From the NCBI RefSeq assembly GCF_910592395.1, contig NC_088316.1, positions 10,478,001 through 10,542,000 on the forward strand: a stretch of DNA of 64,000 bases, read 5' to 3'. Source of the stretch: Lineus longissimus (taxonomy: Eukaryota > Nemertea > Pilidiophora > Heteronemertea > Lineidae). This document shows positions 31,234-43,151 of the stretch, one piece after another. A program made the translations under genes and the position numbers. The notes below the pieces were generated by a model, which had not been told where the DNA came from, did no database searches, and saw only the letters and a list, made by a program, of their open reading frames with translations. Within the stretch, counting starts at the first letter, position 1; each line of letters starts with the position of its first letter.

Positions 31234-34200
31234 ATGGTGTTCGTGGTGGTCAGTATCGCCCAGGAAGGGAGGGGCGGACTTGTAAAAGGGGTCAAAATCG
31301 ACCATCATGACCTAACTCTCGCCGATTTGTACGCCGAGTTTTCCGACGGTGTGTATGACAACAAACGCCTTTCTGACAGGGCCAGGCATGGTTATGTCAA
31401 AGTAATTGTCGGTGAGTTTGCGCTGTTTTTATAAAGTCATTACTCAAACAGATTATTGATGAAGTCTCAGATGTATCATTCGACATGTTGACGGAGGATG
31501 GCATGCTTTTATGATGCAGATGAATGACGACTTTATTAGGACCATCCCTGCTTTATTTCTGGAAGAACTCGGTCACGTGATATTTTCGAACGATCTAATT
31601 GGCTGGTGATTCATGTTTACAAAACACTGCCATGTGCTTTTCTTTATTTGGTACAAATTCTGACACGTGACCGTTTTCTCTTGATTTTATTGGTTCCTGT
31701 GTTGTAAACATTGCCATGTGCTCATACTCATGATTCCAGTTTGACTTGTGGGATTCATGACTGAAACTTTGGAACGGCCAAAAACTTACAAATCTCTTCA
31801 TTTGCAGGAAAAAAAAAGGTTGATCTCACTCAAGTTTCACCAGATGTCACTGTGTCAGATGCCACTGTTCTGCTTGGGCAGTTCATCCAGTTTCTGCAGG
31901 CCAGGGAACAAAGGGAGGAAGACAGACCAGTTCAGTCAGTTTTCACTGTCCTCATGGAAGGGGCAAGAGACTTCACTAGTGCACTGCCAGATCCATTGCC
32001 TCTTGCCCAGCACCCTCAGAAAAACAAACTCAAAAATGACATTCTAGAGTGGTTGGAAAAGAATTCAGTGGGTTGGTCAAAGGACAGTGTTTCAGCTCAT
32101 GGTATGACATTCGTGAACACCCTTGGCGATGCACTTTGGTATATTGACCGCAACCACGAGAGCTTGAAGGCGAGAGGATGTGCAGTTCCTATTGCCTTGC
32201 AGCAGTTCCATGGCTACCGCAGACCTGAACAACAGAAGAAGCGCAAAATAGATGAGACATTTCTGCTGCCAATATAACATCCACGGCTAAATCGGAGCTT
32301 ATGCAGGTAGCAGAATGCAGCCACACTGTTGTTACTGAAATTGTCAAGAAATTGACTTATTTGATGACAGACCGTGCAGCAAACGAGAAGCTTTCAAATC
32401 AACAAATCGGTGCATGGAAAGACGAGCTGATGGCAGACTTTGACAACCCCGAGGAGCACACCACTGTCCAGGCCTTTTACTGCATAATCCATGTTCTTCT
32501 TGGATTCCACTCCTATGGTGTCAAGAAGCTTGATGCTTTACAGAAGGAATGTGAGACTGCCAGTTCAAAGTTAGGGAGGGATAGCAAGATCCCATACAGT
32601 CGTGAAGTTGCAGGAAAAAGAACAGTTCAATGGATAGCTAGTCTTCTTGGTCCTGTCCCAGATGAAAAGAGTGGTCAACGTGCCAGATGGTTGGCTTACT
32701 GTAGGACAAAACAAATAAAGTCAGTCATTGGCAGCTACAAGGATAACCGTTTTAACTGTTTATTTGAAACATCTGGCCAGGTCCTGGTACATCTTCAAGA
32801 TCTGCTTGACTTCCTTACTCAACTCGAATCGAGCAACAGGAAAGTCAAATCTGCCTATTTGGATCTGCAAGACAACAGGATTATTGCAATCATCACAGCA
32901 CTAGCAGCCATTTACCACAAGGTGACAGGCCCATACTGGGATGCCATGACCAGTGGACATTGCAATTACCTCGATCTTCATCAGTACGTGCAGCCAATGT
33001 ACCGACGCATCAGTGCCTGGGTTGAAGCACCAGATTCAATCCTCATGCCAGATGATGACCCCATTTTCGCAGACTTTCCTGGAAAACGAGATTCCCAGAT
33101 GTTCAAGATTGCAATGGCACCACCAGAAGACAAGGACTACTTTTCAAAATGTGCCAAGGCGATCCTAGAGGGTATGAAAGATTGCTGTGAAAAGCAGTTG
33201 TCTGATTTCATCACTGGACCACTCAGCAAGCCAGCAGATGATCATGCCAAAAGCCTGGTGGCAGCAGCACCATGTCACAACATTTCTAGCCAAAGGGACT
33301 TTGGGACACTTGATGCTAGCCAACAGAGAAGGCGTAATGCCACGCTTCATTACCACACCAGCCTGCTTCTCCTGAAGTCAAATCGTAGTCGTTTCAAGGA
33401 GTGGATTGATGGAAAGTCGCCTGCTGAACGGCAAAATCTCTTCAGAAGGGCACGCAAAGGAGGGATTGACATTCGGAAGTCAGCTCGTCAGTATGAAGCC
33501 AATACCTGCAAAGAGATTGAAAATAACACACAGGATGAATTTGCCAAGAAACGTAAACGTGATGAAAAGAAGGGGTCAAAAAAGAAGCAGAAGATCAATA
33601 GAGCCAAAGGTGTGACGGAAATCCCAGAGGTTGATGCTGACATAACTGATAATGAGAGCGAGGAGGAAGATGATGGTCCTCCACTCCCCGATGGTCTTGT
33701 AGACAAAGATAATTGGGTTGCTGTTGCATTTGATAATGACTGGTACCCAGGTAAGACATTCCTACTTTATTATAAGCCTCTAAAACTTACAATGCTAAGA
33801 TGAAGTTTTAAAACAAACTTGGACTAGTCAACCAGTGTCCCTTTCTCTTGTTTGCAGAGAAGCCCTATGAAATCGATATGTAATGTATTTGTATCTTCAT
33901 ATCTTCCAGGTCTGGTGACACAAGTTATCAGTGAGGACCTAGTCAAGGTAGATTTCCTGCACCCAACCAGTCTTCCAGGCCAATACCGTCATCCTGCTGG
34001 TTCCAAAGACGAGGAAGAAGTCCAGAAGATCTATGTTTTTGGCGGACCCCTGCTTCCTCCGGTTCCAACTAGTGGCGGGCGTCTCTATTCTCTGCCACAG
34101 GCAATGCAGTGTGAGAGTGCGTACAAGACCTTCAAGGAGCGGTTAGTAAAGTTATTCAGTTATTACTACTTGTAGGCCTTAGAGATAGTACATAGTAATA

Positions 34201-34254
34201 AATGTATTTAACACTGTGACATTTATTTCATCATCTATTTTCAGGTACTGGTAA
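31234..34254 (+). CDS. Unassigned transposase-like protein with C-terminal Tudor-like segment, 4 exons, one frameshift
   Basis: Exons: 31234-31411, 31808 to about 33750 with one frame change near 32265, 33910-34141 and 34245-34254. All three introns are GT-AG and the phases agree. The product is about 770 residues. Visible blocks: LMTDRAANEK near 32360, FYCIIHVLLGF near 32475 (a Cys/His pair), SYKDNRFNCLFETSG near 32740, a basic stretch KKRKRDEKKGSKKKQK near 33550 (a likely nuclear signal), an acidic patch ESEEEDD, and NWVAVAFDNDWYPG continuing as LVTQVISEDLVKVDFLHP, which reads as a Tudor/SH3 barrel split by intron 3. I have seen the TDRAANEK...NRFNxLF pattern only in uncharacterised multi-copy invertebrate proteins; transposase origin is inferred. 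It ends with KERYW and stop; AATAAA lies at 34382. Confidence 0.6.
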
Positions 34255-35031
34255 TGCGAAGGGTGTCAAAAAACATGAAAAAGAAGAAGACAAATAGTGC
34301 CAAAGGTGCCGTCCAACTGTTCATGTCGGTCATATCCTTATTCTAAAATGATATTTTTGACAAAACTGTTTTCCTGTTAAGAATAAACCTTTATTGATGA
34401 TCATGAAAGCATTGTTCTCTTCCATACCTTTATTTTGATACCTTACAACCTATACTTCTGAATACCATGGCGTGGAAGTCGCAAATTCCTTTGTCGGCCA
34501 TCTTTGATTAAAAATGGCCACCAATGACCTTGTTTTGTCCTAGAACTACCTTGCTGAATTCATAATTAGGACATAACTAATGATGATACTCCTTATTTGC
34601 TCATCAAGATGTTACTTACCATAGTTGGCGTGTAGTTGTTCTCATGGTCTGAAAATCCAAGATGGCCGCCAAGATGGCCGCTTCAAAAGCGCTCGAATGA
34701 CATCGACGATGAAAAATTTGGATTTGGCCAAAAATTTTAGAATAGATAGGTAAACAGCAACATTTTTGGTGAGTCAAGGCCAAAGTTGTCTGACAGTGAA
34801 ATAAATAGCTGTTTTGCCTTAAGTAGGCCAATTTGAATGACGTGTTGCACCTTCACTATTTCCCTCTAGGATAATAAGAAAAGAGGGGCCGGCGGCCAAC
34901 GTTGTTTCCCCTAGTATTACTCGACAAGTTGTGGACCGATTTTCAAAATTCAAAAACTTTTTTCTCTTTTGCACCTCCCTCTTTCATGAAAAAGTTGAAC
35001 AAACAACATTTAGGGTATTCTAAATTTTGAT
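34255..35031. other. Intergenic stretch, no gene seen
   Basis: It contains the polyadenylation signal of the preceding gene at about 34382 and repeated AAGATGGCCGC words at 34661-34683. No transposon end or ORF is supported. Confidence 0.45.
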
Positions 35032-35938
35032 GTGGTAATGCTAATATTACAAATTGTATCTGTCACGAGTGATGCGTGCGCGCAAACAGAGAAAACCGTT
35101 AGGACATTCGCACAAAAAAACAAGAGAGAAGTTAAACACTTCCACTGTCTTGTTCACCGACTTAGGTCATTTCAGAAAGGGCTAAAAAAAGTCAAACTTA
35201 CTACAAAGTTGAACCATGGAATGGACAAATCCCTTTTTGTGAAAAAACTGAGCACAGCTATCCGAAAGCGAATCTACAAAGAAATAAAACGTGCAAAGAA
35301 AGGTGACAAGTCAAAGTTGCTGAAACTGTTAAAAATGTCATCGGGTGCTTTCATGGAAACCACTCACACTGTCACAAACGGTCTCGTGTATGCACACGTC
35401 CAGAGACACCGAAATTTCTACCCTACTGTCAATATTTAGAATTGAACGTAACAGACAAGGGCAAGTACGAGGATGTCATACAAAAGTTTTTCTCGGCCGA
35501 TCAACTCCAAAAACTCAAAAACAAGTTCACAACAAACGAGTGTGAAAGCCTAAATCATCGAGTGGTTACCTATGCACCAAGTGCACAACACACAGCAAGA
35601 ACTACGACAGTCTGTGTCACTCAGACATTCATTCAATGTCTTTTGGTACGGGGAAATCACCAATACTGATCATCAGGGCCCTCATGCCAGGGGCAGCAAG
35701 GAGGACCCCTTTCCATGAGCATATGAAAAGACTCGACATGCGGTCCTTACATGATGCAAGGCGCCAAAGAGGGGACAAGTACAAGACACAACGATTCTAC
35801 CATCACAAACGAAAAGACAACAGGCCACTCATGCAACTTGGCAATGTCCATGCCAATCAAGAAACGGCTGGCATCCACAGCTATGCAGCAAACCCGATTT
35901 CGCATTGATTTTAAACCCGATTTTACATTGATTTGAAA
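35032..35938 (+). pseudogene. Transposase-like C-terminal remnant (three frames)
   Basis: One degraded coding stretch runs through three frames: 35032-35439 (KHFHCLVHRLRSFQKGLKKVKLT, basic helices, KLLKMSSGAFMETTHT), 35442-35669 (FFSADQLQKLKNKFTTNECESLNHRV) and 35636-35908 (SFGTGKSPILIIRALM, then HHKRKDNRPL). The Cys/His pair before a basic helix and the NECESLNHRV word recall the tail of the Mutator-like domain proteins considered for 18953-19598. There is no membrane segment or signal peptide. Frame changes near 35440 and 35640 make it non-functional. The family is tentative. Confidence 0.4.
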
Positions 35939-35996
35939 GAATCAATGATTCAATGGTGAGGTCTGAAAACTGGATAATTTGGAACTTATGCTAAAT

Positions 35997-36103
35997 GTTG
36001 ACTGGTTCCAGATGTACAAAATTAGGAAAAACACATAATTGTATACATAGCGAACTTGACCTTCTGAGGGCGATATGCCACAAACAAGAAAATGTGATAG
36101 TGC
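35997..36103 (+). repeat. Direct repeat, copy 1 (partner at 37208-37314)
   Basis: About 107 bp starting TTGACTGGTTCCAG and ending CCACAAACAAGAAAATGTGAT(A)GTGC match the second copy with scattered differences. The two copies lie 1.2 kb apart in the same orientation, and the second directly precedes the BEL gag remnant. They may be duplicated leader or LTR-end sequence. Confidence 0.7.
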
Positions 36104-37207
36104 AATAATTCCGGGCCTCGACCATGAACCAGCTAGCATAACAAGGTATCTAGGGTATCTAAGAACATTTTCTGATAACTTTAACGTGCAGATATTGACC
36201 AATCTTACTATGGAATTTAATATCAAGTATGAAGTCAACAGCATGGCAAGGCAAAACTACCTTAGATAAGATTCCTTTTATTCTTTTTGTCATCATATGA
36301 GTTAAGATTAAAGATATAACAGACTCATTTAGCACAGTATAGGTCTTACTTAAACTTTTTACTCCATTTGATTATTTGATATAAACGAGTCTTGGCGAGC
36401 GTTGTTGAAGTGCGACAGTCGTGTACATCTTCTTTGCAGACCCTGCGACCTGACAGTTATGTCCAAGACTTCAATTAATTCATTTATTTTTATAATTCCT
36501 CATCCAACTTCTGGTATTCCAGTGATATAATTTGTTTGTATAATAAATCGGCCAATTCTCACATCAGGTAATTTCTTAGAGCATTTTCTTCTGGAGTATT
36601 TCATGTTCATCCACCGACTGTAAATTTTATTGGAATAATTTCAAAGGATATAGAAGCATGCTTGCATGGGAGGTGATGAACTTCGTGTCATTTGAGAAAC
36701 AACTGCAGATGCAAAGACTAGCAATTGGGATATTTTCAATAGATACAGAAGCAGTGGCATCCATCCTGCCAACATCGATGTAAGCAGTTATATACGACTT
36801 TAAAGGACGACTCCACAAATTCCAATGCTTTGTGCCTTGTTGAGCAGGTCATCACCTACAAGCAGAGGAGGACCTTTCTCAAAAAGGAATAGCCATGTGC
36901 AACCAACCAAACTTTGAGTGGGAAAGCTTTTCAGACTATGTAACACACCACTTGTGGAACTGTCACATGTTGGGGGGGGGGGGGGGGGTGGAGAGGTACA
37001 AGGTCGTGCCACTCTATGAATATTTGGTTGGCAACACTGCAGAAAATATGCAAGCTGAGATACAACGACTGAGATACGAGAATCATGTCGGCAATGGACA
37101 AAGGTAACTTTTAAGTTAAGGACGTTTGATTGATATTTACGATGTTGAGGGTCTAGAAAGATCTCTACATTGGAGATTGACCGGATACTTTGGAAGTGAC
37201 GCTAAGA
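36104..37207. other. Spacer between the direct repeats; 17-G run
   Basis: Mostly anonymous. A frame at 36895-37107 (FEWESFSDYVTHHLWNCHML, then ENMQAEIQRLRYENHV) is interrupted by a 17-base G homopolymer (36972-36988) that codes for Gly. It has no recognised domain and may be an exon fragment. Confidence 0.4.
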
Positions 37208-37314
37208 ATTGACTGGTTCCAGCCGAAAATAGGAAAAATTCTATTGGAACTGTGTACATAGCAGACTTGACCCTCTGAAGGAGGTACGCCACAAACAAGA
37301 AAATGTGATTGTGC
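37208..37314 (+). repeat. Direct repeat, copy 2
   Basis: Matches 35997-36103. CATAGCAGACTTGACCCTCTGAAGGAGGTACGCC here corresponds, split over two blocks, to CATAGCGAACTTGACCTTCTGAGGGCGATATGCC in copy 1. Confidence 0.7.
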
Positions 37315-38711
37315 CAGGGGTATTTAGAACATGTCAAAAAGGATAGGATTACTGCCTTGAAAAAGATCGCCAGATTTGCTCGTGCTCACTTCGAAATTGC
37401 CCGTGGATCAGCTGCTGATAATCGGAAGTACATTTCAAAGGATGGTGAACCCTTCATTGACGAGGGTGCCTTCGATTTTCGGGAGAATATCATCTCAAAA
37501 ATACTCTCAAGGAAACGTGAAGGGAGTGATGATGTTGAAATTGCATGTTCAGAGGATGTCAGGAAATTTTTTGTAAAGCTTCACATGTTCGATGGAAATT
37601 ACATGAAATTCACGAGTTTCTGGGACACGATCGAATGTGATATTTTGGCGGGACACTATTCAGATATAACTAAGTTTAATTATATCATTGGCCAGCTGAA
37701 CGAACAGGCGCAAGAAGCGGTGCGGGGAATACACGCATCTGGGACGAACCTGCCGAACCTGATCACGATTCTTAAGGAACGATTTGGCCAGAAAAGGAAG
37801 ATTGTAAGGGCACATGTCAACGACATAACGGACATGGCAGCCCCGGGTTACAATCACGCTGCACTGATGAGATTCTTCCACGGTGTGAACGGGAATCTGC
37901 GGTCATTGGAGCATCTCGGAATTAATATCAACGAGTGTTCAGCATTCATTGTGCCAGCCTTGGAAAGGAAACTCCCAAGGCAAATGATTGAAAAAATGGG
38001 AACTTGTGCCCAAGGAGATGACTTTAACTTAGATTTATTTTGAAAGGCGTTCCAAGAACAATTAGAAAATCTCGGGGAACGTCACGAAGTACAGGATGCC
38101 AGATCTTGGGACAACACCTCGCATCGTCCCACTACTTCAACCACGGCGTCGTTGATTTCAAACTCTTCAAGTCAGCGAATCAAGAAATGCATTCTTTGTG
38201 AAGGGGAACATTGGCCACACCAGTGCACCCTGGATGCAGGACAGCGTCTGGCCCAGGCACGATCAAAGAAACTTTGTTACGTTTGTCTCAGGAAGCACAA
38301 CAGAGGGGAATGTAAACAAAACCCAAAATGGCCGTCCTGCCGCACCTGCAACAACTCGAGGCAACAGCTCTTCATGATGGACTGGTGCCTACAGCTGTGA
38401 CTTCAACAACGACCACGATTGCAGCGGACCAACAATGACTAGGAGAGGTACCGTCGCAAAAGGGTTTATCGTCGCAAAATGGATTATCGTCAAAAAATGG
38501 ATCATCGTCAGCAAATTCTCAAACGGAAACCGTAACCCCCGACCAAGCAACTGCTATGAGTGTTGGTCAGGGATCGTCACACAACCTAGTCTCCGCGAAA
38601 CCTGATAAACCTATTCTTTTGGAAACCGGGAAAATATTCTTGATAAACGTGGATTCTAAGTGAAGAGCATCAGTGCTCATTGATCGTGGAAGCATGCTGT
38701 CCAGTACGGAC
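37309..38711 (+). pseudogene. BEL-B gag and protease start, truncated by BEL-A
   Basis: The main frame 37309-38043 is a BEL-type gag region (KLHMFDGNYMKFTSFWDTIEC, YIIGQLNEQAQEAVRG, LKERFGQKRKIVRAHVNDI, VPALERKLPRQMIEKMG). A TGA at 38041 and frame changes follow. 38152-38400 carries a zinc-binding segment (CILCEGEHWPHQC, CYVCLRKHNRGEC), and near 38670 VLIDRGSMLSS is a mutated form of the protease DSGS motif. The sequence then ends abruptly at the BEL-A 5' LTR. It differs in sequence from BEL-A, so it is a second family. Confidence 0.85.
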
Positions 38712-39438
38712 TGTAATTTCTTGTTGGCCTTTATTTGGTTCATCTTGTATGTATTAGGTTCATCCCGCAGTTGCGCAGTGGCCCGGATGTCCTTATCAGC
38801 TGATTCCAGGAAAAGCACGCTTTCGCCATATTCTAAAACAAAGACGACATCACGTCTATTTTCATCATGCTAAATTCCAAGTTTACGGCTGTAGTATGCC
38901 TTTTTCTCCACTATCTGTGGTAGTCACTTTTCACTCAGGAAACTAACGTTCTGTAAGTGTTTATATGATTATGTGTCTTTCTGTATTTTGGTCGCTACAA
39001 GACTTTGTAGTTGCAGGGCTAGCGATGCCGAGTTCCTCCTGGACGCAGCCATTGTTTGTTTACATGTAAAATTAGCTGTCTCACTTTGAGTCTCTAATTC
39101 TCGTATGTTGGGCCACGTTGTGCATAATCTTCAGCACTGTTCGATGCTATGTCGTCTAAGGCCATGTCTCATCTGTGTGTTGTATATAAAAGGTGTCTTT
39201 AGCGGAGTTTAATTAGGCTACGGGTCATGTCAAATTTTCTATTATTGTAGGTAGTTCGCCTAGCTTAGGACCGGCGGCAGCACCGCCTAGGCACATTCAT
39301 TGTCTTTGTCTCTAGACTTATGAGTGTTGTCTCTTGTATCTTTTCAGTTTACCGAATCGTTTACGAATTATGAACCTGTATTTTCAATAAACTATATTCG
39401 AAGTCAAAGAAGAGTTTTCGTCGAGTGACTGATCCACA
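38712..39438 (+). repeat. BEL-A 5' LTR
   Basis: It runs from TGTAATTTCTTGTTGG to ...GACTGATCCACA. The start is fixed by where similarity with the 3' LTR begins. AATAAACTATATTCG near the end could serve as polyadenylation signal. TTGTATATAAAAGG at 39179-39192 is a likely TATA box. Confidence 0.85.
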
Positions 39439-39462
39439 TCGTACTCATCAAGAACAGTAACG

Positions 39463-41136
39463 ATGGAAGGGGACCAGCTTCTACTCCTGGCTGAGGCCAT
39501 GACGTTGCAGTTGGAGAAGAGACTAGACGAGGTCACACGGGAAATCACGCTACTGGAGGCCAACCTAACAAGACCTACATCAAGTTCGACAACTCCTGCT
39601 GTTTGACCTACCCCGACTCCGAGACGCCGTCAGTCGACCGAGCCGTTACCTACGCCTAGGCTGGAGCTGCCGCCGCGGCCTACCCCGAGGCCTAGAACAC
39701 CGCCAGCGATGAGGCCTGTGTCGCCTCCATCCACGTTTAACACTTGGCCCCAGTTTATCTCGACCCCCAGTCAGCCGCTAGCAAGTTTGCCAGAGCCATG
39801 TCAGCGTACGTCGGCTCTCGGGGCTAGCCAGATGATTGTCGCCGCAACTAGTGCGATTCAATCACCGATGCACTTGGTGCATGAACTCAAAAAACCTAGT
39901 GTGGACATTGAAAAGTTTAGCGGGGACCCAACCCGCTATACTCAGTTTTGCCGACAATTTAACGGGAGAATTGTCAAAAATTCGGATTCGCATGACGAGT
40001 GCATGAGCTTTCTGCTGCAGTTTACATCCGGGGAAGCCCGAGATGTAGCCCAGGGTTACGCTCACCTAGACTCTTTGATCAGGTTTGATGCAGCCATCAA
40101 GGAGTTCCAGAGGAGGTACGGCAACCCTCGGCATGTCGCGCACATCTACGTCAAGAAAGCTCTTGAGTGGCCTGTCATCAGGGCCGATGATCCGCTTGAA
40201 TTGGACCGATTCAGCATCTTCCTTCGTGAGTGCCAGTATGCCGTACAGGAAGTCAATGCGCTAGGAGTACTCGAGTACTCTGAGAACCTAAAACGTCTAG
40301 TGGGAAAACTCCCGGTCAGGATGCATGATCGTTGGAGGATGCTAGCAGACATTGTTCAAGAAAAGGGACAAGTCGCCACCTTTAGCTTGCTGGTTGATTT
40401 CGTCATAAAGGAAGCCAGGAAGATGACAGAGCCTGTCTTCAGTAAGGCAGCCATGCAGCCGCAAGCCGCACCGAAACCTACGCCAGCCGCGCCAAGGCCT
40501 ACTCCGCGGCCAAGAGAGAAGAACACGGGGACGAATCGAAACTCTGACAATGCTCAACCAGGTACCGACGCCAATCAGCGCAAATGTCCGTTGTGTCCGG
40601 ACCAGCCTCCCCATCGATTGGGGCGTTGTAAGAAGTTCTTAGATAAGACGGTCAAGGATAGAAGACAGTGCGTTAGAGACTTGAAACTATGTTTCAACTG
40701 CATGAGGCCATCTCATCAAGTTTGTGAGTGTCAAACATTGGCACGTTGTCGTGAGAATGGTTGTGGGGCAGCCCATCACACTCTGCTGCACGAGAACCAC
40801 GGAGACAGAGCCGTCGGAGGATCGACAGTAGCTAATACTGGCCGCAGTCCTAACCCCGTAGGACCTAGGTCATACTTCCAACTCCTGCCTGTGTATGTGT
40901 ATGCCAATCGTCGCTCACTCCCCACCGTCGCTCTACTAGACTCTGCGAGCCAGATCACCATCATACGGTCTTCTTTAGCCAGGGAGTTGGGCCTAAAGGG
41001 TAAAGCTAGAGACTTGACTATAAACACTGTGGAGGGTTCCGCGGTTAGACGAAGCCGGTCGGTTTCCTTCCAGCTAAAATCTCAAGATTTGGCCGTCAAC
41101 TCGCCGCTGTATGTCAGTGAAGCCCAGTCCATGGAC
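39463..41136 (+). pseudogene. BEL-A gag and 5' protease (in-frame stop)
   Basis: ATG 39463 (MEGDQLLLLAEAMTLQLEKR) starts a frame stopped by TGA at 39604-39606 and then open to the LINE insertion. It has a Pro-rich linker, then the capsid-like region (VDIEKFSGDPTRYTQFCRQF, ARDVAQGYAHLD, FQRRYGNPRHVAHIYV, RLVGKLPVRMHDRW), then zinc-binding CPLCPDQPPHRLGRC and CFNCMRPSHQVCEC at about 40585-40735. The A17-type protease motif VALLDSASQITIIRSSLA is at about 40930-40980. The frame is cut at 41136 in the codons for SMD and resumes in frame at 46966. ORF sequence after 41137 belongs to the LINE. Confidence 0.9.
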
Positions 41137-41474
41137 AGTAAGGAGACAGAGACAGAGAAAGGCACAAATTATTCCCTTGGCATTCAGATCGCTTTCTTTG
41201 CATCTTCTAGTTGTTTGTTAGGAGTCAGAGACGATGTTTGGTTGAGTGAAGGTATGTGGAATAGTGGGGAGGCAATGGAGTGAAGTTTGGGTCTGTCGAA
41301 ATGCCCCAGACTTGAAGATTTTGTGCTCGGCTTTCGCGATTTCTGGAAGAGCGGACATTTTATTTTTCGTTGCTGTGTATACTATAATACGTACACGGAA
41401 CAAGACGTGATTGTTTCACCGTAAGTGGTTTAGTGACTGTTGTATTGTGAAAAGCACGGGCTGTTGGTTCCATT

Positions 41475-42365
41475 ATGGGCGGCCACAAGAACCAAGGCGG
41501 TAAGCCAGGGGATAAACATTCGCACCCGAGTTCAGGTTCCAGTACATGCGAAACCCCGTCAACAGTCATGAAACGGACCAAGCTGGTGTTCGAGGAACCA
41601 CTTTCGATTGATAACCTCGAGAAAACTGTTCTTCTTGCGGGAAGTAAGATAAAGCAAGTAATCATGGACCTCATAAATGTAGCAATAGTCGATGTGTCAA
41701 AACGTTTCACGGACCAGATTGCCTGTCTAGAATCGAAAATTTTTGAACTGAAAGGTGCGGACGACCGATAGAAAGCGGATACCACCCGCCTCGCGTCGGA
41801 GACCGAGTGGGATACGGAGGAGCTAATTGCCGCGTCCAAAAGGCTTGATAAACGTGTCAACGAAACTCAGAACTGGTCAGAGAGTACATGTGAGCAGCTT
41901 GAAATGTACGGGCGAAGGGACTCCATCCGTATTTACGGGATCCAAGAAGCTCCTGATGAAAATTGCGTCCACATTGCAAGAGAGCTTTTCAACACCAAAC
42001 TGAATGTAAACGTTGGCACGCAGGACATCAGTAGGGCGCATCGCGTTGGAAAACCGAATCGGGATCCTCGCGCCAACAACCCCCCCCCCCCCCCCCGCCC
42101 GATCATACTGAAGTTCGTAAGACATGATGCGAAGTTCACTGTCATCCGAGCTAGACGTCTGTTAAAGGGAAGCCGGGTGGTTATTCGGGAGGACTTGACC
42201 ATTTATAGAAAGGGTCTTCTCGACTTCGCTCGCTCGATCCAAGGCGTGACAGGAGTATGGTCAACTGACGGCCGCATCACGGCCCTGTTTAACAACAACA
42301 AGTTCAATGTGGCAAACCGTTTTGACATTGAAAAACTTCGCGCTATCGCAACCTCGGGCTCATAA
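41475..42365 (+). pseudogene. LINE ORF1 (RNA-binding protein), one in-frame stop
   Basis: A single frame of 297 codons from ATG 41475 is broken by TAG at 41769-41771. The first half has heptad-like Leu/Ile spacing (LEKTVLLAGSKIKQVIMDLI). The second half begins RRDSIRIYGIQEAPDENC and continues ISRAHRVGKPN ... RPIILKFVRHDAK and ARRLLKGSRVVIREDLT, the pattern of an L1-type RRM followed by its C-terminal domain. A run of 16 Cs at about 42080 encodes a Pro stretch. ORF1 proteins coat the LINE RNA and act as chaperones. Confidence 0.8.
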
Positions 42366-43151
42366 ACTGTTCCAGACGAGTATCAGTGAGGCATTCCGTC
42401 CAAGCCTGAGTTTATTTAAAACTATGAACTGATCTTCTAGTAAATGTGACTTTTATTTTAAAACTATGAACTGATTTTCTAGTAAATGGGACGTTCTTTT
42501 TTAGTGACCTGTGTAGATGCTTCAGCAATAATTGTCACGCTCACCACAAGTTCAGTCTATATCATTGTAATCATGACTACTTATATATATATTCTACCAA
42601 ATTGTGAATAATGGGTATTTAATTTATAGCATTGTTATATAACTTATATTTAAGGGCGAAATTGCAATTATACTGTACTCCCCCATCCATGCACTTTTTC
42701 ACCCCGAATCACTCAATGGCAATTGCAGGACAGTTGCTCTTTCCAACACTTCTTTTTTTATTTTCATTGTACCGTACTTATTTGTCCAAATATTTTTTTC
42801 TTATTCTTTCTGGCCCATTGGCTGGGTTTGATTTGATGTCACCATTGTTCTCTCCTTGTGACAAACCCGTCACCGTTTTTTCTTTACACCAGAAAGGTTC
42901 GAATACTTCAATTTTTTTCTGTTATACATTTTTTTCCTTGTCGCTGGTATTCTATAGCCAACACGAACATTTCACAAACACCCTAACATGTAACAGGCAC
43001 GAACTACATTTCATTACTTGATACGCTAGATGTCCACAACGATGCCACTCTGGACGGGCAAGAACCATTAACTTTTCTACATGATTCCCCATACACTGAT
43101 GATAAAACGCTTATAGAGATCGGTAAAAAATACTCAGAAAACTTTTTTATC

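Noticed and set aside
36075-36269. 64-codon frame downstream of the direct repeat
   Set aside because: No motif, and its start is inside the repeated 107-bp segment.
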